In this document: positions 27,580 to 36,396 of the stretch, piece by piece
How positions within the stretch are numbered: position 1 is the stretch's first letter
How the letters are laid out: the number at the start of each line of letters is the position of its first letter
Assembly: GCF_023634645.1 (NCBI RefSeq)
Contig: NZ_JAMKMR010000006.1
Coordinates: forward strand, 186,001-250,000
Length of the DNA stretch: 64,000 nucleotides
From: Vibrio sinus
Lineage (GTDB): Bacteria > Pseudomonadota > Gammaproteobacteria > Enterobacterales > Vibrionaceae
Direction: 5' to 3'
Position numbers and translations under genes: made by a program
The notes under the pieces: model-generated
The model's database searches: none
Told to the model about the DNA's origin: nothing
What the model saw: the letters and a program-made list of their open reading frames with translations, nothing else

Positions 27580-28986
27580 TTATTCTTTGGAGTTACCACT
27601 ACCATAGGCAGCAAGGTTAAGCATACTAGGATGCTTAATTTGAATGCTATCTTCCGCAGACATCTCTATGAATGCTATTTTTTCACCAAATAGGTGGTGT
27701 TCTTGCAGTACATCCCACCAGCTTGCAATAATAGAACCATTAAATCGGTACAACCTCTCCCGATCGTAAATCAAGTCTTGGAAGCGACCAGGGTTCAACA
27801 GGTCCAGCCCATCTCCTCCATAAGAAAACATTGGCTCGCGCTCCTCTTGTACAGAAGTAACCGTATCGCTTTCAGTTATGCGTAAGACGTTAAACGCTTT
27901 ATCAATATGAGAAGTCTGCCGATAAACAGCGTGAAGACTAAGAAACGCAATTGCATCTGGGTATTCGCCTTCTACGCTAAAGAAGTGTTCACCCGCATGA
28001 ATCATCAACTCACGTATTGGAATATTTCTCCCACCAAGCTCCTCGTTTCGCAGAACACGCAGGTGCGGAGGCACTGAGCCTGAGCGCTCAAGCTCTTCTG
28101 AGTAATCTAGAACACGTTGACTAGACGAGGAAACGACAACTGAAGAGACTTTGGATGATCTGGCTGCGGAGTTTATCGCACGCTCCAACAGGCTACATCC
28201 ACCAAAATCTCGGAATGGAACACCCTCAAAGCCTGGGTATGACTCTTTTACAGGGATTACTGCCACGTTTTTTAGGCCGTAGTCACCATTAAGTGACTGA
28301 CTAAGTCTCTCGAATATCCTAGATCGTGCCTGCAATAGGCGATTAGAGTCCCTACTGAGAGAGTCACCATGCTGTCGATAGTAAAAGGTCGGAACATCTA
28401 TGCTGGCAGCACCAATTCGATCATAGAGCTTATACCATAACTCCCAACCATCTTGCGCATTTATGTCTTCTGAATAGCCGCCCACTGCTTTAAGAGACCT
28501 TGTCCTGAACATAGTGCAGGCACCATGAGGAGGCAACTGGCCAACGTTGTCTTCAATACCAAGTTTATATCGGCGTTCAACACCCAGAACGTTCCCGTTA
28601 GGATCTGTGTAGAAATAGTTACCGTAAACCAATCCAATATCTGGCGAAGATTCAAGTTTCGCAACCATTACCAAAAGGGCATTTTCATCAAACCAATCAT
28701 CTGCATCAAGCCGAACCATATACTTACCATTTGCTAGAGCAAGTACCATATTAGCTAAGCGTTGCAGACCAGTTGGTTTCTTGTTTTGTAACAATTTAGT
28801 TTTGGCTGGAAAATGTCGGCACAATTCCTCAGCCAGTTCAACTGAGTCGTCATCCGAACCCTCATCAACGATTACGAGCTCCCAATTTGTATATAGTTGC
28901 TGGTAAACACTTTCCACACTCTGACGTAAAAAGCGCCCATAGTTACGACAGGGAATATATATAGTTACCAGTGGATTTGATTTCAT
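27580..28986 (-). CDS. two-domain protein: GT2 glycosyltransferase fused to a cytidylyltransferase-like domain
   Basis: The N-terminal half (about 1-235) is a GT-A glycosyltransferase of family 2: VTIYIPCRNYGRFLRQSVES, VIVDEGSDDDS and the metal-binding RLDADDWFD. The C-terminal half (about 240-468) begins KNVAVIPVKESYPGFEGVPF and resembles CMP-sugar synthetases (NeuA/PseF type): a Rossmann-like start, FGGCSLLERAINSA, VVVSSSSQRVLDYS and FNGSIIASWWD. The nucleotide-binding loop ARGGSKRIPRKN of true synthetases is replaced, so activity is doubtful. Start supported by AGAGG 6 nt upstream. The fusion links CMP-sugar chemistry with transfer in one chain. Confidence 0.7.
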   Translation of the reverse strand: MKSNPLVTIYIPCRNYGRFLRQSVESVYQQLYTNWELVIVDEGSDDDSVELAEELCRHFPAKTKLLQNKKPTGLQRLANMVLALANGKYMVRLDADDWFDENALLVMVAKLESSPDIGLVYGNYFYTDPNGNVLGVERRYKLGIEDNVGQLPPHGACTMFRTRSLKAVGGYSEDINAQDGWELWYKLYDRIGAASIDVPTFYYRQHGDSLSRDSNRLLQARSRIFERLSQSLNGDYGLKNVAVIPVKESYPGFEGVPFRDFGGCSLLERAINSAARSSKVSSVVVSSSSQRVLDYSEELERSGSVPPHLRVLRNEELGGRNIPIRELMIHAGEHFFSVEGEYPDAIAFLSLHAVYRQTSHIDKAFNVLRITESDTVTSVQEEREPMFSYGGDGLDLLNPGRFQDLIYDRERLYRFNGSIIASWWDVLQEHHLFGEKIAFIEMSAEDSIQIKHPSMLNLAAYGSGNSKE

Positions 28987-29270
28987 TGGAGCCTCTTACC
29001 TTGCACATTTGATTTTGGAGGTTTATCGAATTTAGTTTTGAGAAATTGCAGTGTGTTGTAAACGCCCATCCGATCGCACAACTAGGCAAAAGAAATACAC
29101 TGGCCTTATGAAAACCTGAGCTTCTAAAGTAGCTTGTTATTCTACTCGGATTCTCAACCGAACTTACCAAGTATTCCCTGTATAGAGTTGGAGTTTTCTA
29201 CAAAGCTGAGCTGAATTCAATAAGTAGCCAGCAATAATCCTGACTACTTTGAAGTCACCTCAATATATTA

Positions 29271-31043
29271 CTAGGCTTTACTCACTAGCCAATCACCCAA
29301 AATTAGGTGCTTAATACCACAACGTGAGAAAGTATCTAACGCATCAGTTGGTGTACACACAATGGGCTCACCATGGATATTAAATGACGTATTCAATACC
29401 GCCCCCACACCTGTACGCGCTTCAAACGCTTTAATTAATGCGTGGTATCCATCGTTATCCTGTTTCCTAACAATTTGAGGCCTTGCCGAGCGATCAAAAG
29501 GATGCAAGCCAGCCGACAGGTGCTCTTTACCCAAATCCGTAGAGTCTAACCCTATGGCCATGTAGCGAGCATCAATAGACTTAGGGTTGATAAGATAATC
29601 ATCAACCCGCTCTTCAAGAACACTCGGGGCAAACGGCATCCAAAAGTCCCGCATTTTTACTAATTTGTTAATTGTGTGAATCACCTGAGGATTACGAGGG
29701 TCTGCGATGATAGAGCGATTTCCTAGCGCTCTCGCCCCAAATTCCATAGATTGTGAGTCAAAACGAGCAACAACATCACCATTGGCCATATATTCAGCCA
29801 CTTTATCTAATACCAGTGGTTCAACCTTGAAAGAATGCGATTCTACATAGTCAGCGATCGTGGACTTGACAGTATCCTCATCATAGGAAATGCCAAAATA
29901 TCCATTGGTTATAGGCTTAATCGACTTAATATTGCCCTGCTCTACTATTGCAGACATAGCAGCACCGATTGAAATCGACTCGTCCCCAGGACCTGGCGGA
30001 ATGTAGAGAGAATCAACACCATCTTGCTCCCAAATGAGTTTATTAGCCTTAATATTTTGAGCTACGCCGCCAGACATCACGATATTGTTTAAACCAGTTT
30101 CTTCAACTCCATTTTTGATCCAGTCACAAAGCAGCTCTTCAGTACGCTTTTGAATACCATATGCAACTGCATCAAAACGCATCCCTTCCAAGCGTTCTTT
30201 GAAATGGAAGAAGTGATCCGCCACCTCAACTTTATACTTAAAACCTAAACCATCGACCTGAAGTGTTTCGGCAAAAACTTCATAAGCCTTACGCGCATTG
30301 GTCATAGAATTATAGGCTGCAAGGCCCATAAGTTTATACTCATGATCTGCCGGGCGCATCCCAAGTAACAACGTGGCATAGCGATACATGCGACCTATAT
30401 TGCAATTTGAAGAGCGTGAAATAAACTCCAACGGCTCACCTGGTCGACCAATAGACACTGTGCCATTCTGACCGTCACCACCGCCATCCATCGTATAAAC
30501 TAACAACTCTTTGGTTTGAGCTTCGGGACAGGTTAAGTAACCGTAATATGCATGGCAAGTATGGTGATCATGGACCGAGATTTTATCCGCTGTAATATTC
30601 AAAATCTCGCAGGTATGTTTAACCCTCGCAGCCCACATTCCTTCATGATCGGCTTCGTTTTTAATCAAGCTTTCGTCATAAGGAAAATCAGTATTGTCCA
30701 CATGCTCTTTGAAAATCTCCGTGTACAGTGGCGACTTTCCTTCATAAAATTTAGGGTACCAATACTCTTTTTGCTCTTTCCAGTAATCTTCGATTGAGAA
30801 TGTTGAGTTCCGACGTGTCTTGAAGTAGGCAGGTGGCAGTGTTTTGGTAGCCATAGCAACATGATCAATATCATCTAAGCCAATGTCTGCATCATTCAGA
30901 ACCGCTTTGACCGCCTGATATGGAAAACCATAGTGATGCTTTTCTCGAGAGAATCTCTCCTCTCCCGCGGCTGATACCAACTCACCATCCACAATAAGCG
31001 CAGCGCTTGCATTGTGCCCATCGTGAATTCCTAAAATAATCAT
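29271..31043 (-). CDS. carbamoyltransferase (NodU/CmcH/TobZ family)
   Basis: Transfers a carbamoyl group from carbamoyl phosphate, via carbamoyl-AMP, to a hydroxyl group; NodU-type enzymes decorate sugars. The N-terminal Kae1/HSP70-like domain begins MIILGIHDGHNASAALI and holds HDHHTCHAYYGY with the metal-binding histidines, plus MSGGVAQNIKAN. The C-terminal YrdC-like domain (about 400-590) has SMEFGARALGNRSIIADPR and NTSFNIHGEPIVCTP. I chose the ATG at 31043, with AAGGGAGAA upstream, over 31064; it gives 590 residues. In this operon it probably carbamoylates a residue of the surface glycan. Confidence 0.88.
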   Translation of the reverse strand: MIILGIHDGHNASAALIVDGELVSAAGEERFSREKHHYGFPYQAVKAVLNDADIGLDDIDHVAMATKTLPPAYFKTRRNSTFSIEDYWKEQKEYWYPKFYEGKSPLYTEIFKEHVDNTDFPYDESLIKNEADHEGMWAARVKHTCEILNITADKISVHDHHTCHAYYGYLTCPEAQTKELLVYTMDGGGDGQNGTVSIGRPGEPLEFISRSSNCNIGRMYRYATLLLGMRPADHEYKLMGLAAYNSMTNARKAYEVFAETLQVDGLGFKYKVEVADHFFHFKERLEGMRFDAVAYGIQKRTEELLCDWIKNGVEETGLNNIVMSGGVAQNIKANKLIWEQDGVDSLYIPPGPGDESISIGAAMSAIVEQGNIKSIKPITNGYFGISYDEDTVKSTIADYVESHSFKVEPLVLDKVAEYMANGDVVARFDSQSMEFGARALGNRSIIADPRNPQVIHTINKLVKMRDFWMPFAPSVLEERVDDYLINPKSIDARYMAIGLDSTDLGKEHLSAGLHPFDRSARPQIVRKQDNDGYHALIKAFEARTGVGAVLNTSFNIHGEPIVCTPTDALDTFSRCGIKHLILGDWLVSKA

Positions 31044-31392
31044 ATTTATTTCTCCCTTAGACATTCGACTTTGGCCATTTAAATGATCCTCGCTGAGTAA
31101 CCCCTAACCAGTTATACAGTATGCTGATAAAAAGTTATAAACAATACTGATAGGGGTTATGTTCTTGAATAATATATTATTAGCAATATTGAAGAGACTA
31201 CTATTGTCAGATCAAATCATACTGATTAGGTCTATATTTGCACCAAAAATGACACCAGCTTCCTAGAAAATGGTTCACTTTGTATACTTAACCACTATTT
31301 CATTCTATATGTTAACACCTAAAAAATGAGCCGTTGATCTGTTACATTTTCCCGAAAACTCAAAAGTTGAGATGGCTAGCTATCAAAATAAA
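31044..31392. other. 349-nt gap inside arm A with a nested inverted repeat
   Basis: AT-rich gap between the spsF-like gene and the carbamoyltransferase, both leftward. It contains an inverted repeat: TAACCCCTA (31098-31106) pairs with TAGGGGTTA (31151-31159), and inside it CAGTAT (31117-31122) pairs with ATACTG (31144-31149). It could end transcripts from upstream or fold in the leader of the carbamoyltransferase mRNA. I see no coding sequence. Confidence 0.55.
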
Positions 31393-32112
31393 CTAATTAA
31401 CGTTTAAAAAATGATTCTTGTCCCAAAGTTTCGCGAGTTCAAGCACAGTCCTGGCTGATTGTTCTGGTATTGGATTGCTTAGCTCAAGCTTTTTAGCGAC
31501 CCACTCTGCACGGTGTAGATCCTTATCGGTATCAACAACTAAGGAGGTAGGATAAACAGCTTTGCATATGTTCGGATAATCCAGATAGCGAATATCGAAA
31601 CTGCCCGCTCGCTCATAGAGGAAGGAGGTAAGATGTTCTTTATGAGAAGCTTGGAAAAATTCATAGTATTTCTCCAATGCCGAGCACAATACGACCTCAG
31701 TTGTTAACCCAGGAGGAAGCATGTATTCACCAGAAGTAGTAACTAGGTCGCACCGCCGATAAGACATATTTTCAATCGACGACCTAACGATGGACACATC
31801 ATAAAATGGGCGATCACCACAAATACGCACGAAAGCATCCCAGCCATAATAATTACACGCATCTATCGCCCTTTTCGCAACATCATTTACGTTACCACGA
31901 AAAACTTCAACGCCTTGAGATTTGGCAAAGTCAGCAATTACGTCATCAGTTTTTCGATCAGAGGTGGCAACCACGACACCCTCCACTCCAGTTAACTTCT
32001 TACTTCTATCAATTACTCTACCAAGCAACTCTTGACCATTGATTTTCAATAGTGCTTTTCCGGGTAACCGAGTAGAATCATACCTAGAAAAGATTAAAAC
32101 CCCAATATTCAT
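31393..32112 (-). CDS. SpsF-like cytidylyltransferase / acylneuraminate-cytidylyltransferase family
   Basis: GT-A-fold nucleotidyltransferase of 239 residues in the COG1861 (SpsF) group. The loop IFSRYDSTRLPGKAL matches the xxxR-x(S/T)RLPGK motif of KdsB/SpsF proteins. VVVATSDRKTDD, AFVRICGDRPFYD with its metal-binding aspartate, and a late DTDKDLHRAEWV follow. It would activate an acidic or 3-deoxy sugar, or a related molecule, with CTP. Its substrate is unknown. It lies 22 nt downstream of a capsule-type transferase gene, suggesting that the two act on the same activated sugar. Confidence 0.78.
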   Translation of the reverse strand: MNIGVLIFSRYDSTRLPGKALLKINGQELLGRVIDRSKKLTGVEGVVVATSDRKTDDVIADFAKSQGVEVFRGNVNDVAKRAIDACNYYGWDAFVRICGDRPFYDVSIVRSSIENMSYRRCDLVTTSGEYMLPPGLTTEVVLCSALEKYYEFFQASHKEHLTSFLYERAGSFDIRYLDYPNICKAVYPTSLVVDTDKDLHRAEWVAKKLELSNPIPEQSARTVLELAKLWDKNHFLNVN

Positions 32113-32134
32113 ATTATTTTCAATACTTTAAACT

Positions 32135-33685
32135 CTAATTAACTCTTTTCTTCACTTCACTATCAATAAAGCTCTCGATCAATCCCCTCATCCCATCATG
32201 CTGACTTGACACAAAACTATCGTCGTACCAGCACTCTTTATACATATTCAATTGCCCGCAATTGTTAATCATAGGTACTCCGTAATTACTGATCAAACGA
32301 ACTAAAAAGTTCCGAACGTCATCCACTGATGCGACAGCACATTTCGAAAAAGTGTCGTAGCTCTCGACCTCAGACCAAGAAACCACATTCGGACACCCGG
32401 CATACCATGCTTGGCCAAATACTATTGCAGGTTTGCCTAGTAACGAAGCTTCCAACGCCACAGAACCAGTAATTGTAGCGACACCTTCGCTGTTTCTCAT
32501 TAGATCAAACGAATCGACCTCAGGTCCTGCAAGTGTAATACCTCCAATATTATTTACTAGTTGGTAAAATAATGGGCTACGTCCACGAGAGCCTCGATCG
32601 GCCATCAAAAATTGTGAAGGATGCTCCTTAACAACAATATCTATATTGCTAGGAAGAAATCTCCTCAATAAGACCAGAACCTTAAACTGATCATGATACG
32701 CCTCACCGTCAGGGTTCGTTGTTCTTTCCGGTTCATAGTGTAGAGGAAAGTAGTAATAATCATTATTAAAGTTAACCTCATGAATTGAACTTGCAATCGC
32801 GTTATAGAGATTCCGCTGTCTACTTCTTTTAACCAAGTATCTTGAAACAAAGAAAAACCTATAAGGATTAGTAGCTCGATATTTCTTATCAAGAAGCAAC
32901 TTTATATCTGAAGCTGCATAACGCAGTACATAAAGCGTTTCTACGCTAAATATTTTCTTTATCCGGTTACCAAGCCTAGCATCATTTCTCTGTCTAACCA
33001 TATAGTGTGGAGAAAAGCTGGATTTTGAACATGATAATTCCTTCAAGGTGTCTACATACTCATTAACTGTAGACTCAAACCTAGCAAGCAAACTCGGATC
33101 AATGTTCTGAGCTCTTTTAACAAAAGATCCATCTTCTTTTTGTAGGAAGTTAACTGGCATAAGTGCGCAATCTTTAAAATGAGCAGTGGGTAATCCTAGA
33201 TAACGTGCTACGCGAAAGATCAAATACTGTGCATGCGAGTGAGGTTTTTCTATCATTAATACTGCGTCGGGCTTCTTTTCATAAAAAAACTTCAACGCCC
33301 ATATTAGCAGTTTGTGAAAATACACTTCCCGATCAATTCGAGAAAAAGTACCGTTCAAGTCGAGACGATCCATCATTTTCAAACAGATGTCTTTAGCATC
33401 CAAATAATCTTTTGTCGCAAAAAATTCACTATACTCACCCAAATAGTTAATTTTTGGGATATCTACAGGCCTGTGGACAAAGTCAAGCATACGTACAACC
33501 GAATCACCGAATGTGCTTTTAGCGCCTTCATAGTGACGGTCATCACCTAACCACAGCACAGGTGTTGCCACACCAGTGTTGTGTAACTCTCGGGCTAGTT
33601 CCAACCATGGCTCATTCCCTGTCATAAAGAAGCAGTATTTGACTGGACTATTTTTATCCGAAACTGGCATATTACTTTTATTCAT
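32135..33685 (-). CDS. Capsule_synth-type glycosyltransferase
   Basis: A 516-residue cytoplasmic protein related to the KpsC/KpsS/polysialyltransferase-like GT-B group. The C-terminal half has the family landmarks VVKEHPSQF (K-E-H-P) and ATITGSVALEASLLGKPAIVFG (S at the nucleotide-binding loop, E-A-L-L-G-K-P). The N-terminal half (KYCFFMTGNEPWLELARELHN) has the expected Rossmann start. Such proteins transfer CMP-activated sugars (Kdo, sialic and related acids), which fits a position directly after pseI (4-nt overlap) and before the SpsF-like gene. It is a good candidate for the transferase that adds the pseudaminic-type residue; this is inference. Confidence 0.7.
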   Translation of the reverse strand: MNKSNMPVSDKNSPVKYCFFMTGNEPWLELARELHNTGVATPVLWLGDDRHYEGAKSTFGDSVVRMLDFVHRPVDIPKINYLGEYSEFFATKDYLDAKDICLKMMDRLDLNGTFSRIDREVYFHKLLIWALKFFYEKKPDAVLMIEKPHSHAQYLIFRVARYLGLPTAHFKDCALMPVNFLQKEDGSFVKRAQNIDPSLLARFESTVNEYVDTLKELSCSKSSFSPHYMVRQRNDARLGNRIKKIFSVETLYVLRYAASDIKLLLDKKYRATNPYRFFFVSRYLVKRSRQRNLYNAIASSIHEVNFNNDYYYFPLHYEPERTTNPDGEAYHDQFKVLVLLRRFLPSNIDIVVKEHPSQFLMADRGSRGRSPLFYQLVNNIGGITLAGPEVDSFDLMRNSEGVATITGSVALEASLLGKPAIVFGQAWYAGCPNVVSWSEVESYDTFSKCAVASVDDVRNFLVRLISNYGVPMINNCGQLNMYKECWYDDSFVSSQHDGMRGLIESFIDSEVKKRVN

Positions 33686-34731
33686 TCAAAATCATCTATT
33701 CTGACAGGAGTATTTCTTCCAATGTCTTTGGTTAACCTACGACCTATAAGAGTCTCATAAAATTTAGGAGCTAGTCCATAACCTGGCCTCACAGATCTAA
33801 TGTGCTCCTTAGTCAATAGCTCTCCAGCTTTTAGATCAGCAATATAATAAAGAGATCTTCTGAACTTGACATTACCTTGCTCACTGGATTTTGTACCGTA
33901 ATCAACCTGCCCAAGTGAGTTCCAGGCGGTTTTTGAATCACGACAGAGGGCCATTAACTCATGTGGCTCTAAAGAAAAACTATCATCCGGCCCCCCCCCC
34001 ATACGGTCAAGGGTAAAGTGCTTTTCAATAATAGAAGCCCCTAAGCAAACACTCGCGATCGCCGTTGTATTATCCAAGGTATGATCTGACAACCCAGTTA
34101 CTAAACCAAATCTATTTATCATGTCGGGTATGGTTTTCAGGTTGTAATCTGCTGCAGGTGCAGGATATCCACTAACACAATGCAGAATTGCAATATCTTT
34201 ACAGCCCCCTTCCCGTGCAGTTTCCACGGCCTCCGCAATTTCCTCTGCATCAGCCATCCCCGTGGAGATAATCATAGGTTTTCCTGTTCCCGCCGCATAT
34301 CGGATCAACGGCAAGTCAACAACCTCAAACGATGCTATTTTATAAGCTGGGGTATTTAGATCCTCGAGCATATCAATAGCCGTCATATCGAATGGAGAGC
34401 TGAAAATTGTAATTCCAAGTTTGCTGGCATAGTCAAATAGAGGTTTATGCCACTCCCAAGGCATGTGAGCTTCTTGATAAAGGTCATAGAGAGATCTCCC
34501 ATCCCATAGCCCTCCCGCTATTTTGAAATCATCTTTGTTAGATTGCAAAGTAATCGTGTCTGGCCGGTAGGTTTGAAGCTTTACAGCATCGGCCCCAGCC
34601 TTAGCCACTTCCTCAATAATTTTAATAGCTGTTTCTAATTTTCCATTATGGTTAGCCGATAATTCAGCAATTACATAGGGAGGAACATCATGACTAATAC
34701 GACGACCTGCAATTGAGATTTCAGGCTTCAT
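33682..34731 (-). CDS. pseI: pseudaminic acid synthase PseI
   Basis: Condenses 6-deoxy-AltdiNAc with phosphoenolpyruvate to give pseudaminic acid. The TIM barrel (about 1-285) shows VIAELSANHNGKLETAI, ADAVKLQTYRPDTITL, ISTGMADAEEI, LHCVSGYPAPAADYNL and GLSDHTLDNTTAI followed by EKHFTLDR. The SAF domain (about 290-349) contains AGELLTKEHIRSVRPG. The coding strand carries ten consecutive G residues (33991-34000) encoding Met-Gly-Gly-Gly at residues 244-247; the gene is in frame as sequenced, and a one-base slip there would abolish the last third. It overlaps the capsule-type transferase gene by 4 nt. Confidence 0.93.
   Translation of the reverse strand: MKPEISIAGRRISHDVPPYVIAELSANHNGKLETAIKIIEEVAKAGADAVKLQTYRPDTITLQSNKDDFKIAGGLWDGRSLYDLYQEAHMPWEWHKPLFDYASKLGITIFSSPFDMTAIDMLEDLNTPAYKIASFEVVDLPLIRYAAGTGKPMIISTGMADAEEIAEAVETAREGGCKDIAILHCVSGYPAPAADYNLKTIPDMINRFGLVTGLSDHTLDNTTAIASVCLGASIIEKHFTLDRMGGGPDDSFSLEPHELMALCRDSKTAWNSLGQVDYGTKSSEQGNVKFRRSLYYIADLKAGELLTKEHIRSVRPGYGLAPKFYETLIGRRLTKDIGRNTPVRIDDFE
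33991..34000 (-). repeat. homopolymeric G10 tract inside pseI
   Basis: Ten uninterrupted C on the plus strand (G on the coding strand). The reading frame across it (ATG then three GGG codons, then CCG) matches the open pseI frame, so the length of 10 corresponds to the ON state. Tracts of this length are prone to slipped-strand mispairing. Confidence 0.85.
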
Positions 34732-34732
34732 T

Positions 34733-35296
34733 CTATCTCCTAGTAAGACGATTTAGCTTTTCTAAAATGTCAGGACGTATATCTAACCAATCACTTTTAT
34801 GTAATTCAAGTCGAAAGACATCAAAAAACAAACCATCACGAAAATACTGTTCTTTGAACTGCCCTGCAATATTGAAGCCAAACTTCTCATGAAGTCTAAT
34901 AACTGGTTTATTGAAATCCAGAACTTCACACCAAAGCTTACGCAGCCCAAGCTCTCCAAAAGCATAATCTAGAGCAACAAACTCCATTCGAGAGCCAGTT
35001 CCTTTAGGCGCCTCCGGTGAGGCATAGAATGCCCATGGTGAATTTTGATTTTTCGTATCAATTCCGGTGAACCCAACGATACCAAGAGGTACATTTTGGA
35101 ACTCGTACATGAAGTAGCGAAATTGTTCAGACTGTTTAATACTGCTATACCAAGTTAGGTGATCGTTAAGCGATATTTCATGAGTTGTATACATATTCTC
35201 TCTCACAGTTGGAGCATTTCTCCATGAGAGCATCATTTCCAATTCAGAATCTCTAATTAATCTAAGTGTGCTAAGTAAGTTAGCATTTCCATTCAT
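34733..35296 (-). CDS. pseH: UDP-4-amino-4,6-dideoxy-N-acetyl-L-altrosamine N-acetyltransferase PseH
   Basis: GNAT-fold acetyltransferase of 187 residues that acetylates the 4-amino group made by PseC, using acetyl-CoA. Visible parts are LRLIRDSELEMMLSWRNAPTVRENMYTT at the N-terminus (the W-R-N pattern common to PseH-like GNATs), GIVGFTGID, a CoA-binding segment around APKGTGSRMEFVALDYAF, and LRKLWCEVLDFNKPVIRLHEKFGF. It lies 1 nt from pseI and overlaps pseG by 4 nt, in pathway context. Confidence 0.9.
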   Translation of the reverse strand: MNGNANLLSTLRLIRDSELEMMLSWRNAPTVRENMYTTHEISLNDHLTWYSSIKQSEQFRYFMYEFQNVPLGIVGFTGIDTKNQNSPWAFYASPEAPKGTGSRMEFVALDYAFGELGLRKLWCEVLDFNKPVIRLHEKFGFNIAGQFKEQYFRDGLFFDVFRLELHKSDWLDIRPDILEKLNRLTRR

Positions 35297-36396
35297 ACTT
35301 TTAATCTCCCAAGCATTAATTCCACTACTTTGCTACAACCATCGCCGCTAACTAGTGAAGAGCCCCCTACTGACATTCGTTTCAATACTTGAGCACTGTT
35401 TGGAGAGCTGATAAGCATCTGAAGCGCATCGAGCGCTTCCTCAATACTGTTTGCTATAATCGCAGCACCGCTGGCCTTCAAAGCCCCGGCAGCTGCGTGT
35501 TGATTCTCGGCAATAACTATCAGTATTGCCGGTAAGCCCAAACAACAACGCTCCCAAGATGTACTTCCTGCGGCACCAATCGCTAGATCAGCCCGACTCA
35601 TCCTCTCAGCCATATCTTTCACGTTCACACTTACAGTCGCTGTACAGGATAACTGCTTCGCTAGTTCTTGAACATCTTCTAAATAAGGTGCCGCGGAGCC
35701 CATAACAATATCGAGTTCTAAATAACTTGGAAGAGCTAGCGTAGAAAGCGCACCCAATAGTTTCCCGGTAACGTTTGTACGATCTATGCCACCTAACGAT
35801 ACGAAAAGCCGATACACTTTTGCGTTTTGTCGGCGATCAACACTTATCTTACGTAATTCTGCAAACTCTGGGCGTAGTAACGCGTATTGAGGGCCAACCA
35901 GGCGTAAACAACTTGCTTCTAAAAGCCCATCGTAATCACCAACCTGCCTCCCTAAATTTTGGTCCAGTAGCACGTCACAGCTATGACCTCTATCAGCAAG
36001 ATCATCGACAACAAAGACGCGAGATACGTGTTTTCCGACCAACTGCTCCCAATTTCTGTCTAATGCATAATGATCTACGACGAGCCAATCTACGGCTCTA
36101 TCACTCAATACCAATTGAGTTTGTTGTGCATCTTGCTCCCAGTGAGTACCAAGCCAACGAGCATGATCGTTCCACTCAAATCTTGTTGCCTGTTTGTCGC
36201 ACGTAGTGTCACTAGGTAGCATTTCAACTCGATGACCGTGTGACCTGATTTTTTCACTCAAATGTCCTTTATGAGCGCGTGTTATAAATATGCACTCGTG
36301 GCCTCGATGTATTAATTCATCTGCAAGCGCTAAACAGCGCATTACGTGACCTGTGCCAATCTCAACCGATGAGTCTGTACGAAAGGCGATTTTCAT
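35293..36396 (-). CDS. pseG: UDP-2,4-diacetamido-2,4,6-trideoxy-L-altrose hydrolase PseG
   Basis: GT-B-like hydrolase that removes UDP to release the hexose used by PseI. The N-terminal motif GTGHVMRCLALADEL contains the G-x-G-H pattern with the catalytic histidine. LVVDHYALDRNWE, VFVVDDLADRGHSCDVLLDQN, LFVSLGGIDRTNVTG and AIGAAGSTSWERCCLGLPAILIV are typical of PseG. The length of 367 residues is within range. It overlaps pseH by 4 nt, and its start ATG abuts pseF. Confidence 0.92.
   Translation of the reverse strand: MKIAFRTDSSVEIGTGHVMRCLALADELIHRGHECIFITRAHKGHLSEKIRSHGHRVEMLPSDTTCDKQATRFEWNDHARWLGTHWEQDAQQTQLVLSDRAVDWLVVDHYALDRNWEQLVGKHVSRVFVVDDLADRGHSCDVLLDQNLGRQVGDYDGLLEASCLRLVGPQYALLRPEFAELRKISVDRRQNAKVYRLFVSLGGIDRTNVTGKLLGALSTLALPSYLELDIVMGSAAPYLEDVQELAKQLSCTATVSVNVKDMAERMSRADLAIGAAGSTSWERCCLGLPAILIVIAENQHAAAGALKASGAAIIANSIEEALDALQMLISSPNSAQVLKRMSVGGSSLVSGDGCSKVVELMLGRLKV

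Noticed and set aside
28943..29170. 75-codon leftward frame upstream of the GT2 fusion gene
   Set aside because: Overlaps the start of the fusion gene, has no motif, and the region is a plain 284-nt spacer.
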